From JAQBDA01 sp964525785 (lineage in GTDB: Bacteria > Chloroflexota > Anaerolineae > Anaerolineales > UBA4823), in the NCBI GenBank assembly GCA_964525785.1, contig CAZGIX010000003.1, forward strand, positions 1 to 64,000: a stretch of DNA of 64,000 nt, given 5' to 3'. Made by a program: the position numbers and the translations under genes. The first letter of the stretch is position 1, and each line of letters opens with the position of its first letter. Shown piece after piece: positions 34,301 to 41,998 of the stretch. Below the pieces are notes generated by a model that was not told the origin of the DNA, ran no database searches, and saw nothing but the letters and a program-made list of their open reading frames with translations.

Positions 34301-36297
34301 ATCTCAGCCAGCGCTCCATCTTACGCCTGTCAGTGGATGGCGGGCTGTGGCGGGATATCGACCTGCGCGGTTCTACACCAGCTGTCACTTTGTTGAGCGA
34401 GATTGTGGCACGCATAAACGATGTTTTCCCGGGGTTGGCTTCCGCAGGAGAGCTGGACCAGCTGCGCCTGACATCTCCCACTGTGGGGCCGGGCTCATCT
34501 GTGGAGGTGCTCCCGCTGCGTACCATTGAACTGATCGAATATCTCCCGCAGACGGCGAGCAGCCCGCCGCAGAGCGTGCTGCATGGCAGCGCCTGGTACG
34601 TGGATAACAAGGGCGTGGGCGATGCGTTTGCCCAGGTGCGCCTGGAAGCCCCCTCGGGCGCTTGCAGTCCGATGCTGGTCAACCAAACCATCGGCTGGGA
34701 TGTCCAGCTGTTTACCAACCTACGCCCGGGTGAAACTATCCGGCTTTGGACCGACCCCCAGCAGGGTCTGGTCGTCTCTCAGACGGACGCCGCGGGCCTC
34801 ACCCAGTTCCTTTCGCCGGAACAAATCTTCACCGGCCTGCTGGGCGGGCGAGCACAGGTTCCGTTCCCTGAGTGCACCAGCGACTGGGCGCTGACTGGTT
34901 CGTCGCAAGGAGCCGCCCGCCTGATGCTGGATAACCCGCTTGCCAGTCGTTTGCTCAGCCTGCACTCCTTTCTTTCGACCAGCGACCAGCCCGAGATCAG
35001 CGTGCAGGTGAATGAAGCTGAGCCGGTCGCACTGCCAGATGCACCTGGAGATGGAAGCCCAGCCCGCCTGGTTGGGCGGCTGGTGAATACCAGCGAAGGA
35101 TACCGGTTGGAAGGTCCGGGCGGAGATCAGGTCGCCCGCTTGCGTAATGGGCTGGTACCCGGTATATCAGCATTTGCAGACCGGGTGGTGGCGGCCGAGG
35201 GACCCTATTTTGGCGCTGAGCTCCCCGAAACGCTGCCCTTGCTGGTGGTAGAAGCCATCGACTGCCTGTTCAATGTCACATTCCTGGCCGGTGATGTGGA
35301 CGAAGCCTACACCGGTGTGACCATCGGTTCACCGGCAGATGATCCCCACGGCCTTGCCTGGCAGGTAAACGCCGGGGCACATCCATCCAGCCTGGTGCGG
35401 GCGACCGTACTCGAGAAAAGCGCCGTGCTTAGCCTGCCGCAAGGTCGCTCGCACTTTCGCTATCTAGACTGCCTGGTGGATCGCTTTAATTACTGTGTCT
35501 TCGGCAGCGTGGATGACGATGGAAACGAGATATTCCCGGGGGGTGCCCATTTTGCGGGCGGCACCTGCAGCCGACGGGCGCGCTTCAACTTGAGCTGCTT
35601 TGCCTATTCTCCACCCGAGCATGAGTTGGCGGTCTTCGATTCGAGCCAGGGGCTGCTCGGACAGGGGGAAATGCCAGTGCAGATCAGTTTAGATTGGGTA
35701 AGCCACCAACCGGGGGTTGTGGAGGTGCGCTTACCCGCTGACCTGCCAGCTCGCTTTGGCGGACGCTTCAACCTGTCGCAGTTCAGCCGTCGATCGACCC
35801 TGCCAGAACTGTTCGAGAATACGGTCACAGAACCAGGCCCGGACGAGGAGCCCCGCCACATGAAGAACCTGATCAATGCCGGCTCTCAGCTGGTTGTCGC
35901 CGAGGTGGTGGAACGCGTGCCGTTGGGATGGAGCCCACAGCAGATCCCCTTCCGCAAGCCGCGCCTGTTGACCCTGGGCAGTGAGGAGACCCCGGCACGC
36001 ATCTACCTGCAAGATCCCGAGGTTCCCGGCTTCATCGAGCTGCGCGCCCGCAGTGAGGGAGCATGGGGTAATGCCATTTCTGTGGCTGTGCGCAAGAGCG
36101 GCCCGGCGTTCTTCGATGTGAGCGTGGCATTCAATGGGGCGCGCTTCGACAGTGCCAGAGAGACAGTCGCCGGACCTGATCTGCCCGAGCTGGTGCTCGA
36201 CATTCTCAAACCCGCGCCAGTCGGAGTACGCCTGGCAAAAGCTGCCGGCGTCAGCGTGCGCGTCACGCGCGCCGGCGTTGAAGATCAACCTATTTGA
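31339..36297 (+). CDS. Giant gpI-like baseplate protein with eight FliD-IN-like repeats
   Basis: This protein is 1652 residues; phage gpI is about 180. Residues 1-125 are the gpI/tail-protein-I region (ILSYLPGTFRAPLP ... ADRNAAEILDLANIASLYGL ... LKRYVRTFLEGTVTVQGILR). Residues about 170-1070 hold eight tandem repeats of about 112 residues, each with a start like ARLVGKADLS, a middle LRLSVDGGxPVxIDC, a helix LxEIxxxINAAL and an end GxHLxLxSPTTGxSSxLE. These resemble the flagellin/FliD IN motif. Residues 1070-1570 are beta-rich with pairs of Cys. The last 80 residues (EGAWGNAISVAVRKSGPAFF) echo the sheath insertion domain. It probably forms wedge plus a surface-exposed fibre-like part. The repeats diverge in sequence, so this is not a recent expansion. 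Confidence 0.88.
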   Translation: MPNKTDRILSYLPGTFRAPLPVTGQASALYAIANAAGGELQQGENKLAEVMLSHWVDTADRNAAEILDLANIASLYGLAPQPEEELEEFRRHLKRYVRTFLEGTVTVQGILRVAAEALGLEIADSYDDLDTWWKRSSPELVQDEPDADDAAMHVLGFPFAADYGEPAKPARVLGKPDLTQGADLRAASLLYLQVDGAETETVQLIPTDADPRQVSLKQIVSQINSVFEPIFGRGVASAEEGHLVIVAPSTGPSSRLEFEEGPDEAGDIVLGLPPLTYFGRPALAAAVIGSVDLSGDLDLRQERYLRIAIDGGTPVEVDCGGATPGHRTAEEVRDAVNAALGFDAASLAEEDGAKYLRLESPSVGHLSAIAFLQAPAQDAALRLFGPHTPVSLGSDETRAEVFSPELPAEGVDLSVRFNLRLSIDDSLPVTVNCAGLRPAETQLTEIANAINAAFAPAFGGEIARRIGRRLRLISPTTGSSSQLRFETPDEADATELLFGLPPRTRRGSAPTSARLVGKAEIDEIDLLARHLLQVRLDGGPPVLVDLSQGIANPRKAILQDVTRAVEQKLGDDTATDDGLHLILASTTTGGGSSIEVLPLTTQTRRRHVSRAIIAAEASQAVLGVHSARAEGQPATRARLVGTADLSRGVDLRQGSYLRLSVDGLPFKDILCAGPRPRATLIGEVLSAINAAWQPDVHADVAFTDGKHLILVSPSEGQESSLGFEPPLAYAALDTLLGLPAGAVSGSPASGVTLVGLPDLSAGVDLPAGAAISIGLDGAAALDILLTGDEPAHLALSDLVVLISLALGSGVASHDGTHLILKSSKTGAAAQLELALPSGSGMVDVTAALFGFSVPRSYQGADAQAASLIGQVEISGELDLTTARFLRIGVDGAVPVDIDCAADDPSHTDLDDILTRINAALKADVASKEGDRLKLQSTTSGISSRLVLERYSGGDARQALFGSLPTQTTGAASTPATLTGTVSLTSVVDLSQRSILRLSVDGGLWRDIDLRGSTPAVTLLSEIVARINDVFPGLASAGELDQLRLTSPTVGPGSSVEVLPLRTIELIEYLPQTASSPPQSVLHGSAWYVDNKGVGDAFAQVRLEAPSGACSPMLVNQTIGWDVQLFTNLRPGETIRLWTDPQQGLVVSQTDAAGLTQFLSPEQIFTGLLGGRAQVPFPECTSDWALTGSSQGAARLMLDNPLASRLLSLHSFLSTSDQPEISVQVNEAEPVALPDAPGDGSPARLVGRLVNTSEGYRLEGPGGDQVARLRNGLVPGISAFADRVVAAEGPYFGAELPETLPLLVVEAIDCLFNVTFLAGDVDEAYTGVTIGSPADDPHGLAWQVNAGAHPSSLVRATVLEKSAVLSLPQGRSHFRYLDCLVDRFNYCVFGSVDDDGNEIFPGGAHFAGGTCSRRARFNLSCFAYSPPEHELAVFDSSQGLLGQGEMPVQISLDWVSHQPGVVEVRLPADLPARFGGRFNLSQFSRRSTLPELFENTVTEPGPDEEPRHMKNLINAGSQLVVAEVVERVPLGWSPQQIPFRKPRLLTLGSEETPARIYLQDPEVPGFIELRARSEGAWGNAISVAVRKSGPAFFDVSVAFNGARFDSARETVAGPDLPELVLDILKPAPVGVRLAKAAGVSVRVTRAGVEDQPI
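31845..34545 (+). repeat. Region encoding eight tandem ~112-residue repeats
   Basis: Eight units lie inside the gpI-like gene. Approximate unit starts are marked by ARVLGKPDLT, AAVIGSVDLS, RAEVFSPELP, ARLVGKAEID, ARLVGTADLS, VTLVGLPDLS, ASLIGQVEIS and ATLTGTVSLT. Boundaries are by eye. DNA identity between units looks low, so they are protein-level repeats. Confidence 0.8.
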
Positions 36298-36319
36298 TTT
36301 CACCCAAGGAGAAAGAACA

Positions 36320-37297
36320 ATGACCGACCAAACTGCACCTTACTACATCCAGCGCAAGTCAGGTGATCCGTGGACTGTCGAGGACTTCCACGACCTGCAG
36401 AAGATGATCAAGGACGATATTCACACTTCCATCGACACTGCCATCGACGAGCTGGAGCAAGTGGACAAAGCGGGCGACGCGGATAAGTTCGGCGGCAAGA
36501 CGCCCGAAGAGTACACCAAAGCCATTATCGACCGCATCATGGCAGAGCTTCCCAAGCGCACCGGCTATATGATGGTCTTTAAAGACCTGAAGGTCGGCGA
36601 GCCATCGGTGGTAGAGCACCAGCTGGGCGCCTTCCCGCTGACCGATCTGTACCAGCTGGCTTACTTCCGCGTGATCGCCTCAGAAGATGAACACGTCTAC
36701 GAGACCTTCACCAACTTTTACCTCTACCATTCCAGCGAGAGCAAGATCCGCTTCCGACCAGAGGAGACCCCCAACCAGCCTGCCGTCTCAGTCGAGATCG
36801 ATCCGCCGGAGCCGCCCCCGTATCGCATCCCCTTCGCGCGCATGCTCGAGCTGTTTAACGTCGAATACGATGACAATATGAGCCTGGGCGACCTGGAGAA
36901 CGACTTTTGGAAGGCTTTTTTCTCCGCTCCCAACGACCAGTTCGATGACGACCAATTCTGCCACTCACCCTGGTTTGACCGTTGCTGCCGTGAGAACCGC
37001 ACCGTACGCCACCTCAAGCAGCGCAAGGACTGGGATGATATCTGGTTTGTCGTGCGCCCTCGCAAGACCATTAACTTCCACACGCAAATGAACAACGATA
37101 ATGTCATCGGTATCACATGGGCGCCGAATAAGATCTCGGTGGTGCACTTCGATTTCAACACGCTGGGGCTGATGCTTTTAGAAGCGCCAGATCTGCCCGA
37201 CGTCCTCACTAACCCCACCTCGGTAGGCGAAGGCTTCCCGCCTCCGGATGCGATCAAAGCCGACCACCTGAAAGTGATGGCTCTGCTCAAGGTCTGA
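36320..37297 (+). CDS. Conserved-type unknown protein of the injection-system locus
   Basis: This is a 325-residue acidic protein. The start ATG at 36320 follows AAGGAGAAAGAACA; the upstream frame overlaps the previous gene and was rejected. The N-terminus is helical (VEDFHDLQKMIKDDIHTSID then TAIDELEQVDKAG), followed by a beta-rich part with several aromatic residues (YQLAYFRVIASEDEHVYETF, HTQMNNDNVIGITWAPNKIS). There is a Pro cluster, VEIDPPEPPPYR, and a CCRENR pair of Cys. No family was recognised. An N-terminal helix on a beta domain fits a tail-fibre or receptor-binding accessory, but this is a guess from position after gpI. Confidence 0.75.
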   Translation: MTDQTAPYYIQRKSGDPWTVEDFHDLQKMIKDDIHTSIDTAIDELEQVDKAGDADKFGGKTPEEYTKAIIDRIMAELPKRTGYMMVFKDLKVGEPSVVEHQLGAFPLTDLYQLAYFRVIASEDEHVYETFTNFYLYHSSESKIRFRPEETPNQPAVSVEIDPPEPPPYRIPFARMLELFNVEYDDNMSLGDLENDFWKAFFSAPNDQFDDDQFCHSPWFDRCCRENRTVRHLKQRKDWDDIWFVVRPRKTINFHTQMNNDNVIGITWAPNKISVVHFDFNTLGLMLLEAPDLPDVLTNPTSVGEGFPPPDAIKADHLKVMALLKV

Positions 37298-37347
37298 CCG
37301 ATTTGCGAATTTACGCAGGTCCAACGGCGTAAGTCTCAGGATTTATT

Positions 37348-37382
37348 GGCTTGTTCAGCCCTGTCAATGGGCTGAACAAGCC
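37348..37382 (+). terminator. 14-bp stem-loop between injection-system genes
   Basis: A perfect 14-bp stem, GGCTTGTTCAGCCC (37348-37361) with GGGCTGAACAAGCC (37369-37382), has a 7-nt loop and no T-run. It starts 51 bp after one stop codon and ends 20 bp before the next ATG, so it may attenuate or protect the mRNA between the unknown protein and the giant beta-propeller protein. Its loop is not the GAA/TTC type. Confidence 0.55.
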
Positions 37383-37402
37383 GGATAACAAAAGAGTGGA
37401 AT

Positions 37403-40400
37403 ATGCTTGTCAGCGAACGATTTGAGGGCAGCCGCACTCCGTTCGAGGGTGACCGCCAGCTGATCCTGCGCAGCCTGCCTGAAGGTGCCCAGGTGACGAA
37501 AGCCACGCTGCTCGTGGAACCGGTTGCGCCTCCGGGCGGGGTGATCTTCGAAGAGCGTATCGATTTTGCCGGCGACCAGGGCGATTGGGGAGCGCGTAAG
37601 CTGGAGACGACCTCATTTGCCGAGGTGGACTTCCACATCCGCCGCACCCTTTCCAGCGTTTTGGGAAGCGGTTTGAACGGAGCAAGCCTGCAGGTGGATC
37701 TCGGCGGGCTGTACGTGCCGATCAATGAGCTGGGAGCGATGAGCAATCCGGAAGATGGGGTGAATGACTTCTCCCTGCCAGATGCTGCCGGCGGGCTGCT
37801 GCCTTCCCTGGCAACGGCTAAATTCAAGCTCACTTTGCCTGCTGCAGGCAACCCACACATTACACGCGTTGGCATCCGCTCGGCGCCCTCGAACCTCACC
37901 CTGCGCCTGGAGGGAGGTCCTCCCTTCTGGGCGCGTCCAGGCGAGCTAGCGCGCACTGAGACAGTCCCGGACTTTTCAGTCATCTTAAACGCCTTCCTGA
38001 CCGAAGCCGAAGCCCAGGATGGGTACTATGAGATACCTCTGACCATCCACTCTGACAGCCTGTGCCGCCTGGACCTGACCGTGGAGATTGATTTCGTCCA
38101 ATCACAGGCGGCGCTGCCCGGCGGCCTGAATGAAGCTGCTCTGAGCTTCGATTACAGCACCCTCTCGACCAGCCCGCCGGGATTGGTGACAGTGCGCCTG
38201 CCGGCAGGGGCACGCGTGCTGCCTGGCCAAACCGGAGCGCGCGTGCGCGGCTCGTTTGCCGACAGCCGCATCGTCTGCGGGCCTACCGGGCTGCTCGAGT
38301 CTGCGGGCACAGTGAAGATAACACCCGAACGCGCTCAGGCCGCGCCGCTGGTCTTCACGGAGAATTTGCCCTTCACCACCATTGATCTTATGCTCACTTC
38401 CGTCAGCCGTACTGCCGAGCTGGCGCTGGACCTGGTGGAAGACACCGACGGCAAACCCTTCACCCAATCGGTGCTGCCATCCCAGGTCAGGCTGGCGATT
38501 GACAGCCAGGTGCAGGGAAAACCCACCTGGGTGAACGCCAGCCTGCCAGTCGAGGTCCAGGTGAAAGCCGGGGTGCGGCTGTGGCTCGTGGTGCAGAGCC
38601 TGCGCGGCGAGGCCGAATGGAGCGTGGCTACCCAGGCACAGGTAGCCGCTCATTCAGCCAGCGGCGTGTGGACGGCGGGGGATGCAATCGCTGCCGACGA
38701 ATCTCGGGGCTCGCCGCTTGGCATGCAGTACACCGATACCGGCGGTCTATCCTGGCGCGCCGAGAGCCTGAGCGGGGTGAACGGTCCGCTGGTGGGCTTC
38801 CTGCACCTGCGCCAAGCGCCTCCCAGCTACCAGGTGCCCATCGAGCTGCAAGTAGGTCAGGGCGATGCCGCCCAACGCGTGAGCTTACAGCGCTTCGAGC
38901 CGTTAGGCCGCGTAGATTTCAGCCTGGATTTTGCCGAGGTGGCTGAAGCTATCAACCAGGTGGCATCTGCCTCCACGGCGGCTGTTCCACAAGGCGAGCT
39001 CCTGCTCAATAACGACTTTGAAGCCTGGCATCGCGTGGGCGACACACCCCCTGATACCCTGGTGCGCTTCCCTGTAAACCGCACCGTGAGCGCCCTGGCA
39101 GCCGGACCGGACGGAAAGACAATATTTATCAGTATTCCGTTATCAAGCTCCATCGGTGCTGCAAGTAACATTTTTGCCAGCTCGGAGACTACATTTCTCC
39201 TGGCAGGAATTAACGAGGCCTGCCTGGAGCCCGAAGGATTTGTGCTGCTTCCAGCCAGCCCGGCGTTGGCGATCGCAGTCAGCCCCGATGGGCGCAGGGT
39301 CTGTGTGAGCACGGCGAACACCTTGATCTGGGTGGATGTCGAGCAGTGGCAGGTGATCGGCTTCGGGCAAACATCCACCGGGGCGCCTTTTCTGGACGCC
39401 TCTCCCGGCAGGGGGGTATTTTCTCCGGACGGCTCTCGCCTGTATGTCCGCCGGTATTTTGAACCCGATGATGATGACCTGCCGTCCGCCGGCTCCATCC
39501 TGTTCGTGGATGTGGAGCGCCTGGAGAGCAAGCTCCTCGAAAATGCCCCTTTCAATGCCAGCGACATCGTTACTGGCACGATCGATCTGGGAGATAACAT
39601 CGAGCCGGTCGACCTGGTGGTTTCATCCGACGGGAGCCGGCTGTATGTACTGACCGCTGACCATAACAGTGCAGATGTACCAGCTTCGGTCAGGTCCTAT
39701 GACCCTGCCACCCGCCGGATCGTCCTGGCCGGCGTGCCGGTCGGGACAAACCCGCTGGCAGAAGACCAGCCAGTGGGGGCCGCACGTGGTGGTGTGGCGC
39801 TCAGCCGTGATGGGCGCCGCTTGGTAGCGGTCAACAGCGGGTCGGCCTCCCTTGCGGTCCTGGCCCTGCCGCGTGGCATACCGATCGGCCAGGAGGAGCT
39901 GACCGGGGACCCGCAGCCTTTGCCGGTGGCGGTGGAGATGCACCCGGATGGCAATTATGCGGTGGTGGCTGATTACCGCAACAGCCAGCTGATCATTTAC
40001 GATATTGCTCGCTTGGGCGTGGTTGATCCCAGGTTAACCATCAATCTAAACTCTCATCCCGCAATCCTGGCAGCTCTGCCAGGCGGTGAGCGTATTTTCG
40101 CCAGCTGCCACCGGAGCGAGGAGGGACCCGGATTGGTTGCCTTGCCTATGGGCGTATTGGTACCGGAGGAGTGGTCTCTCACCGCCGGGCGAGTGCAGCG
40201 CCTGTGTGCGCCGGCGCCTTTCCGCCTGGCGGCTGTGCTGGGAGATTTCTTCAGCCGCGATGAGGCCAGCTTCAAACAGGCCGGAGCATTGCCTGCCCGC
40301 CGGGCAACTGCCATCTCCCAGGTTATGCCGGTGGCAGGCGGCGCCAATTATGCGCTGAACTTCTGGGGCGTGGCGACCACGTCTGAAGCAGTAGCCGAGA

Positions 40401-41962
40401 TCATCTGGTACGGTGGCAACTGCAGCGCCCAACAAGTGGACAGCCTGGAGTTCACCACCTTTGACGCCGACCCGCGAGTGATCAGACTGGCGCTGGAACT
40501 GAGCATCCTCAGCGGCGGCGTGGTGCCTGAGGCGTCTCCGATAGTACTGCACCGTCTGGCGGCAGTCGCCCCTGCCGGCGCCGAAATGGCCGAAGTGCGC
40601 TTCAGCGTGCCGGCGCGGGAGGCGGCGGTTGTGGACCTATCATCGTTCCAGGCCACCTCGGATGCCTTGGTGAACGGCGACATGCAGCAGCTCGACCAGG
40701 GTCGACTGGCAGGCTGGACGCTGGCCCCTTCAGGCGCTTCCGGGGTGCTGCTCACCGCTGAAGAAGGCGGGCTGCGCTTCCGCAATGGGGGCGCGGCATC
40801 TGTCGCACTGGAGCAGGCAGCCGGATTCCCCGCCCAAAGCTCATACGAGCTGACATTCTCGGGGCGGCTTGAGACAGCGTCTGCGGGCGCCGAGCCGCTC
40901 CTCGAACTGACATTCACCGATGAAGCCGGGCAGGCCCTGGGCTCCCCGCTCAGCGCCGCCATCGGCGCACAAGGCTCCGACCAGCTGGTGCGGCGCGGTG
41001 AATCGCCGGCTGGGACTGCCGCAGCCCTTGTGCGGTTGGTGGTCCCCTCGGGAGTGAGCCTGCTGGTACAGCAGGTGGCGCTCGAAGAAGTGGTCATGGT
41101 GGAGGTGCCGCTGAATTTTGTGGCCCAGGCCCCCGGTGACCTGAATATTTCTGATCTGCGCGTGGTCTACGACCGTGCGCCAGCAGCCCCACCCCGGAGA
41201 CCGCCAACAGGTATACCGTGCCCACCTACACCCCCGGCTGGCGCGAGCGAAGGCCGCGGCTGCTGCTACTGCCCGTGCTGTGGTGAAACGGACGAGCTGT
41301 GCAACGCCCACGAGACCGAGACACCCGGAGGCCAGCCAGCCGTAGAGGGAGAATGCTGTCACTGCGGGTCTCACCAGCAGCACATCGGTGGTGGCGCAGC
41401 AGCACCCGCCACGACAGCCACCGTACCTCCGGTGAGCGCCGGTGGATTGGGAGTTCCAACTCGTCCAACGGTCGTTGCCGCACCGACTCGCGTCCCAGCA
41501 CCTACGGCTGTACTGAGCCGTATCGAGACACGTGGCGCTGCGCCGATCGTTGTTGGAAGGGCCGGAAGCGCCGGATTACGCCTGGCAGGGGCTGTTCTGG
41601 AAAGGCGAACCGCCGCCGCGGGCGGAGCCGTGCGGATTGCTGCTTCTGCCATTCCCCCAGCGGTGCGGGAGCTTTTCACATCCGCGCCTCCGTCCCTGAC
41701 GATCCTGCAGCCATCTGCGCCCAGCGTGGGGGAGCAGCCTGCCCCATCGCCGGCAGGATCGCTGCTGCCGCCTATTTCCGCGGTGACCGGGGTGACATCG
41801 GCGTTGGCTGCCCGGCTGGCATCCTCCGGGTTGGGTGAACTCGACCGCCTGGCAGAGGCTACCCCATCCCAAATCTCCGCAGCTCTCTCTAGAAGAGATA
41901 TGCAGACCGCCAGGCGCATCTCACGCAATGCCCGCCGCCTGTTTAAGTCACTCACCTCTTAA
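37403..41962 (+). CDS. Giant beta-propeller protein with Cys-rich cluster and C-terminal HhH-like helix pair
   Basis: This is a 1519-residue protein. Residues 1-540 consist of several beta domains. Residues about 560-930 are a YVTN/lactonase-like beta-propeller with blades such as ALAAGPDGKTIFISIP, LAIAVSPDGRRVCVSTANTL, VVSSDGSRLYVLTAD, VALSRDGRRLVAVNSGSASL and EMHPDGNYAVVADYRNSQLI. Residues about 1085-1225 are a jelly-roll/carbohydrate-binding-like domain (LVNGDMQQLDQGRLAGWTLA). Residues 1287-1330 are a dense Cys/His cluster (CCYCPCCGETDELCNAHE, ECCHCGSHQQH) likely to bind zinc. Residues 1340-1455 are a low-complexity Pro/Ala/Thr linker. The last 60 residues look like helix-hairpin-helix (ISAVTGVTSALAARLASSGL). 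No signal peptide was seen. Size, exposed-type domains and place near the locus end suggest a fibre or target-binding component (inference). Confidence 0.82.
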   Translation: MLVSERFEGSRTPFEGDRQLILRSLPEGAQVTKATLLVEPVAPPGGVIFEERIDFAGDQGDWGARKLETTSFAEVDFHIRRTLSSVLGSGLNGASLQVDLGGLYVPINELGAMSNPEDGVNDFSLPDAAGGLLPSLATAKFKLTLPAAGNPHITRVGIRSAPSNLTLRLEGGPPFWARPGELARTETVPDFSVILNAFLTEAEAQDGYYEIPLTIHSDSLCRLDLTVEIDFVQSQAALPGGLNEAALSFDYSTLSTSPPGLVTVRLPAGARVLPGQTGARVRGSFADSRIVCGPTGLLESAGTVKITPERAQAAPLVFTENLPFTTIDLMLTSVSRTAELALDLVEDTDGKPFTQSVLPSQVRLAIDSQVQGKPTWVNASLPVEVQVKAGVRLWLVVQSLRGEAEWSVATQAQVAAHSASGVWTAGDAIAADESRGSPLGMQYTDTGGLSWRAESLSGVNGPLVGFLHLRQAPPSYQVPIELQVGQGDAAQRVSLQRFEPLGRVDFSLDFAEVAEAINQVASASTAAVPQGELLLNNDFEAWHRVGDTPPDTLVRFPVNRTVSALAAGPDGKTIFISIPLSSSIGAASNIFASSETTFLLAGINEACLEPEGFVLLPASPALAIAVSPDGRRVCVSTANTLIWVDVEQWQVIGFGQTSTGAPFLDASPGRGVFSPDGSRLYVRRYFEPDDDDLPSAGSILFVDVERLESKLLENAPFNASDIVTGTIDLGDNIEPVDLVVSSDGSRLYVLTADHNSADVPASVRSYDPATRRIVLAGVPVGTNPLAEDQPVGAARGGVALSRDGRRLVAVNSGSASLAVLALPRGIPIGQEELTGDPQPLPVAVEMHPDGNYAVVADYRNSQLIIYDIARLGVVDPRLTINLNSHPAILAALPGGERIFASCHRSEEGPGLVALPMGVLVPEEWSLTAGRVQRLCAPAPFRLAAVLGDFFSRDEASFKQAGALPARRATAISQVMPVAGGANYALNFWGVATTSEAVAEIIWYGGNCSAQQVDSLEFTTFDADPRVIRLALELSILSGGVVPEASPIVLHRLAAVAPAGAEMAEVRFSVPAREAAVVDLSSFQATSDALVNGDMQQLDQGRLAGWTLAPSGASGVLLTAEEGGLRFRNGGAASVALEQAAGFPAQSSYELTFSGRLETASAGAEPLLELTFTDEAGQALGSPLSAAIGAQGSDQLVRRGESPAGTAAALVRLVVPSGVSLLVQQVALEEVVMVEVPLNFVAQAPGDLNISDLRVVYDRAPAAPPRRPPTGIPCPPTPPAGASEGRGCCYCPCCGETDELCNAHETETPGGQPAVEGECCHCGSHQQHIGGGAAAPATTATVPPVSAGGLGVPTRPTVVAAPTRVPAPTAVLSRIETRGAAPIVVGRAGSAGLRLAGAVLERRTAAAGGAVRIAASAIPPAVRELFTSAPPSLTILQPSAPSVGEQPAPSPAGSLLPPISAVTGVTSALAARLASSGLGELDRLAEATPSQISAALSRRDMQTARRISRNARRLFKSLTS

Positions 41963-41998
41963 AGGCTGTAATCTGGTCGATTCGATCGGAGGTCATTA

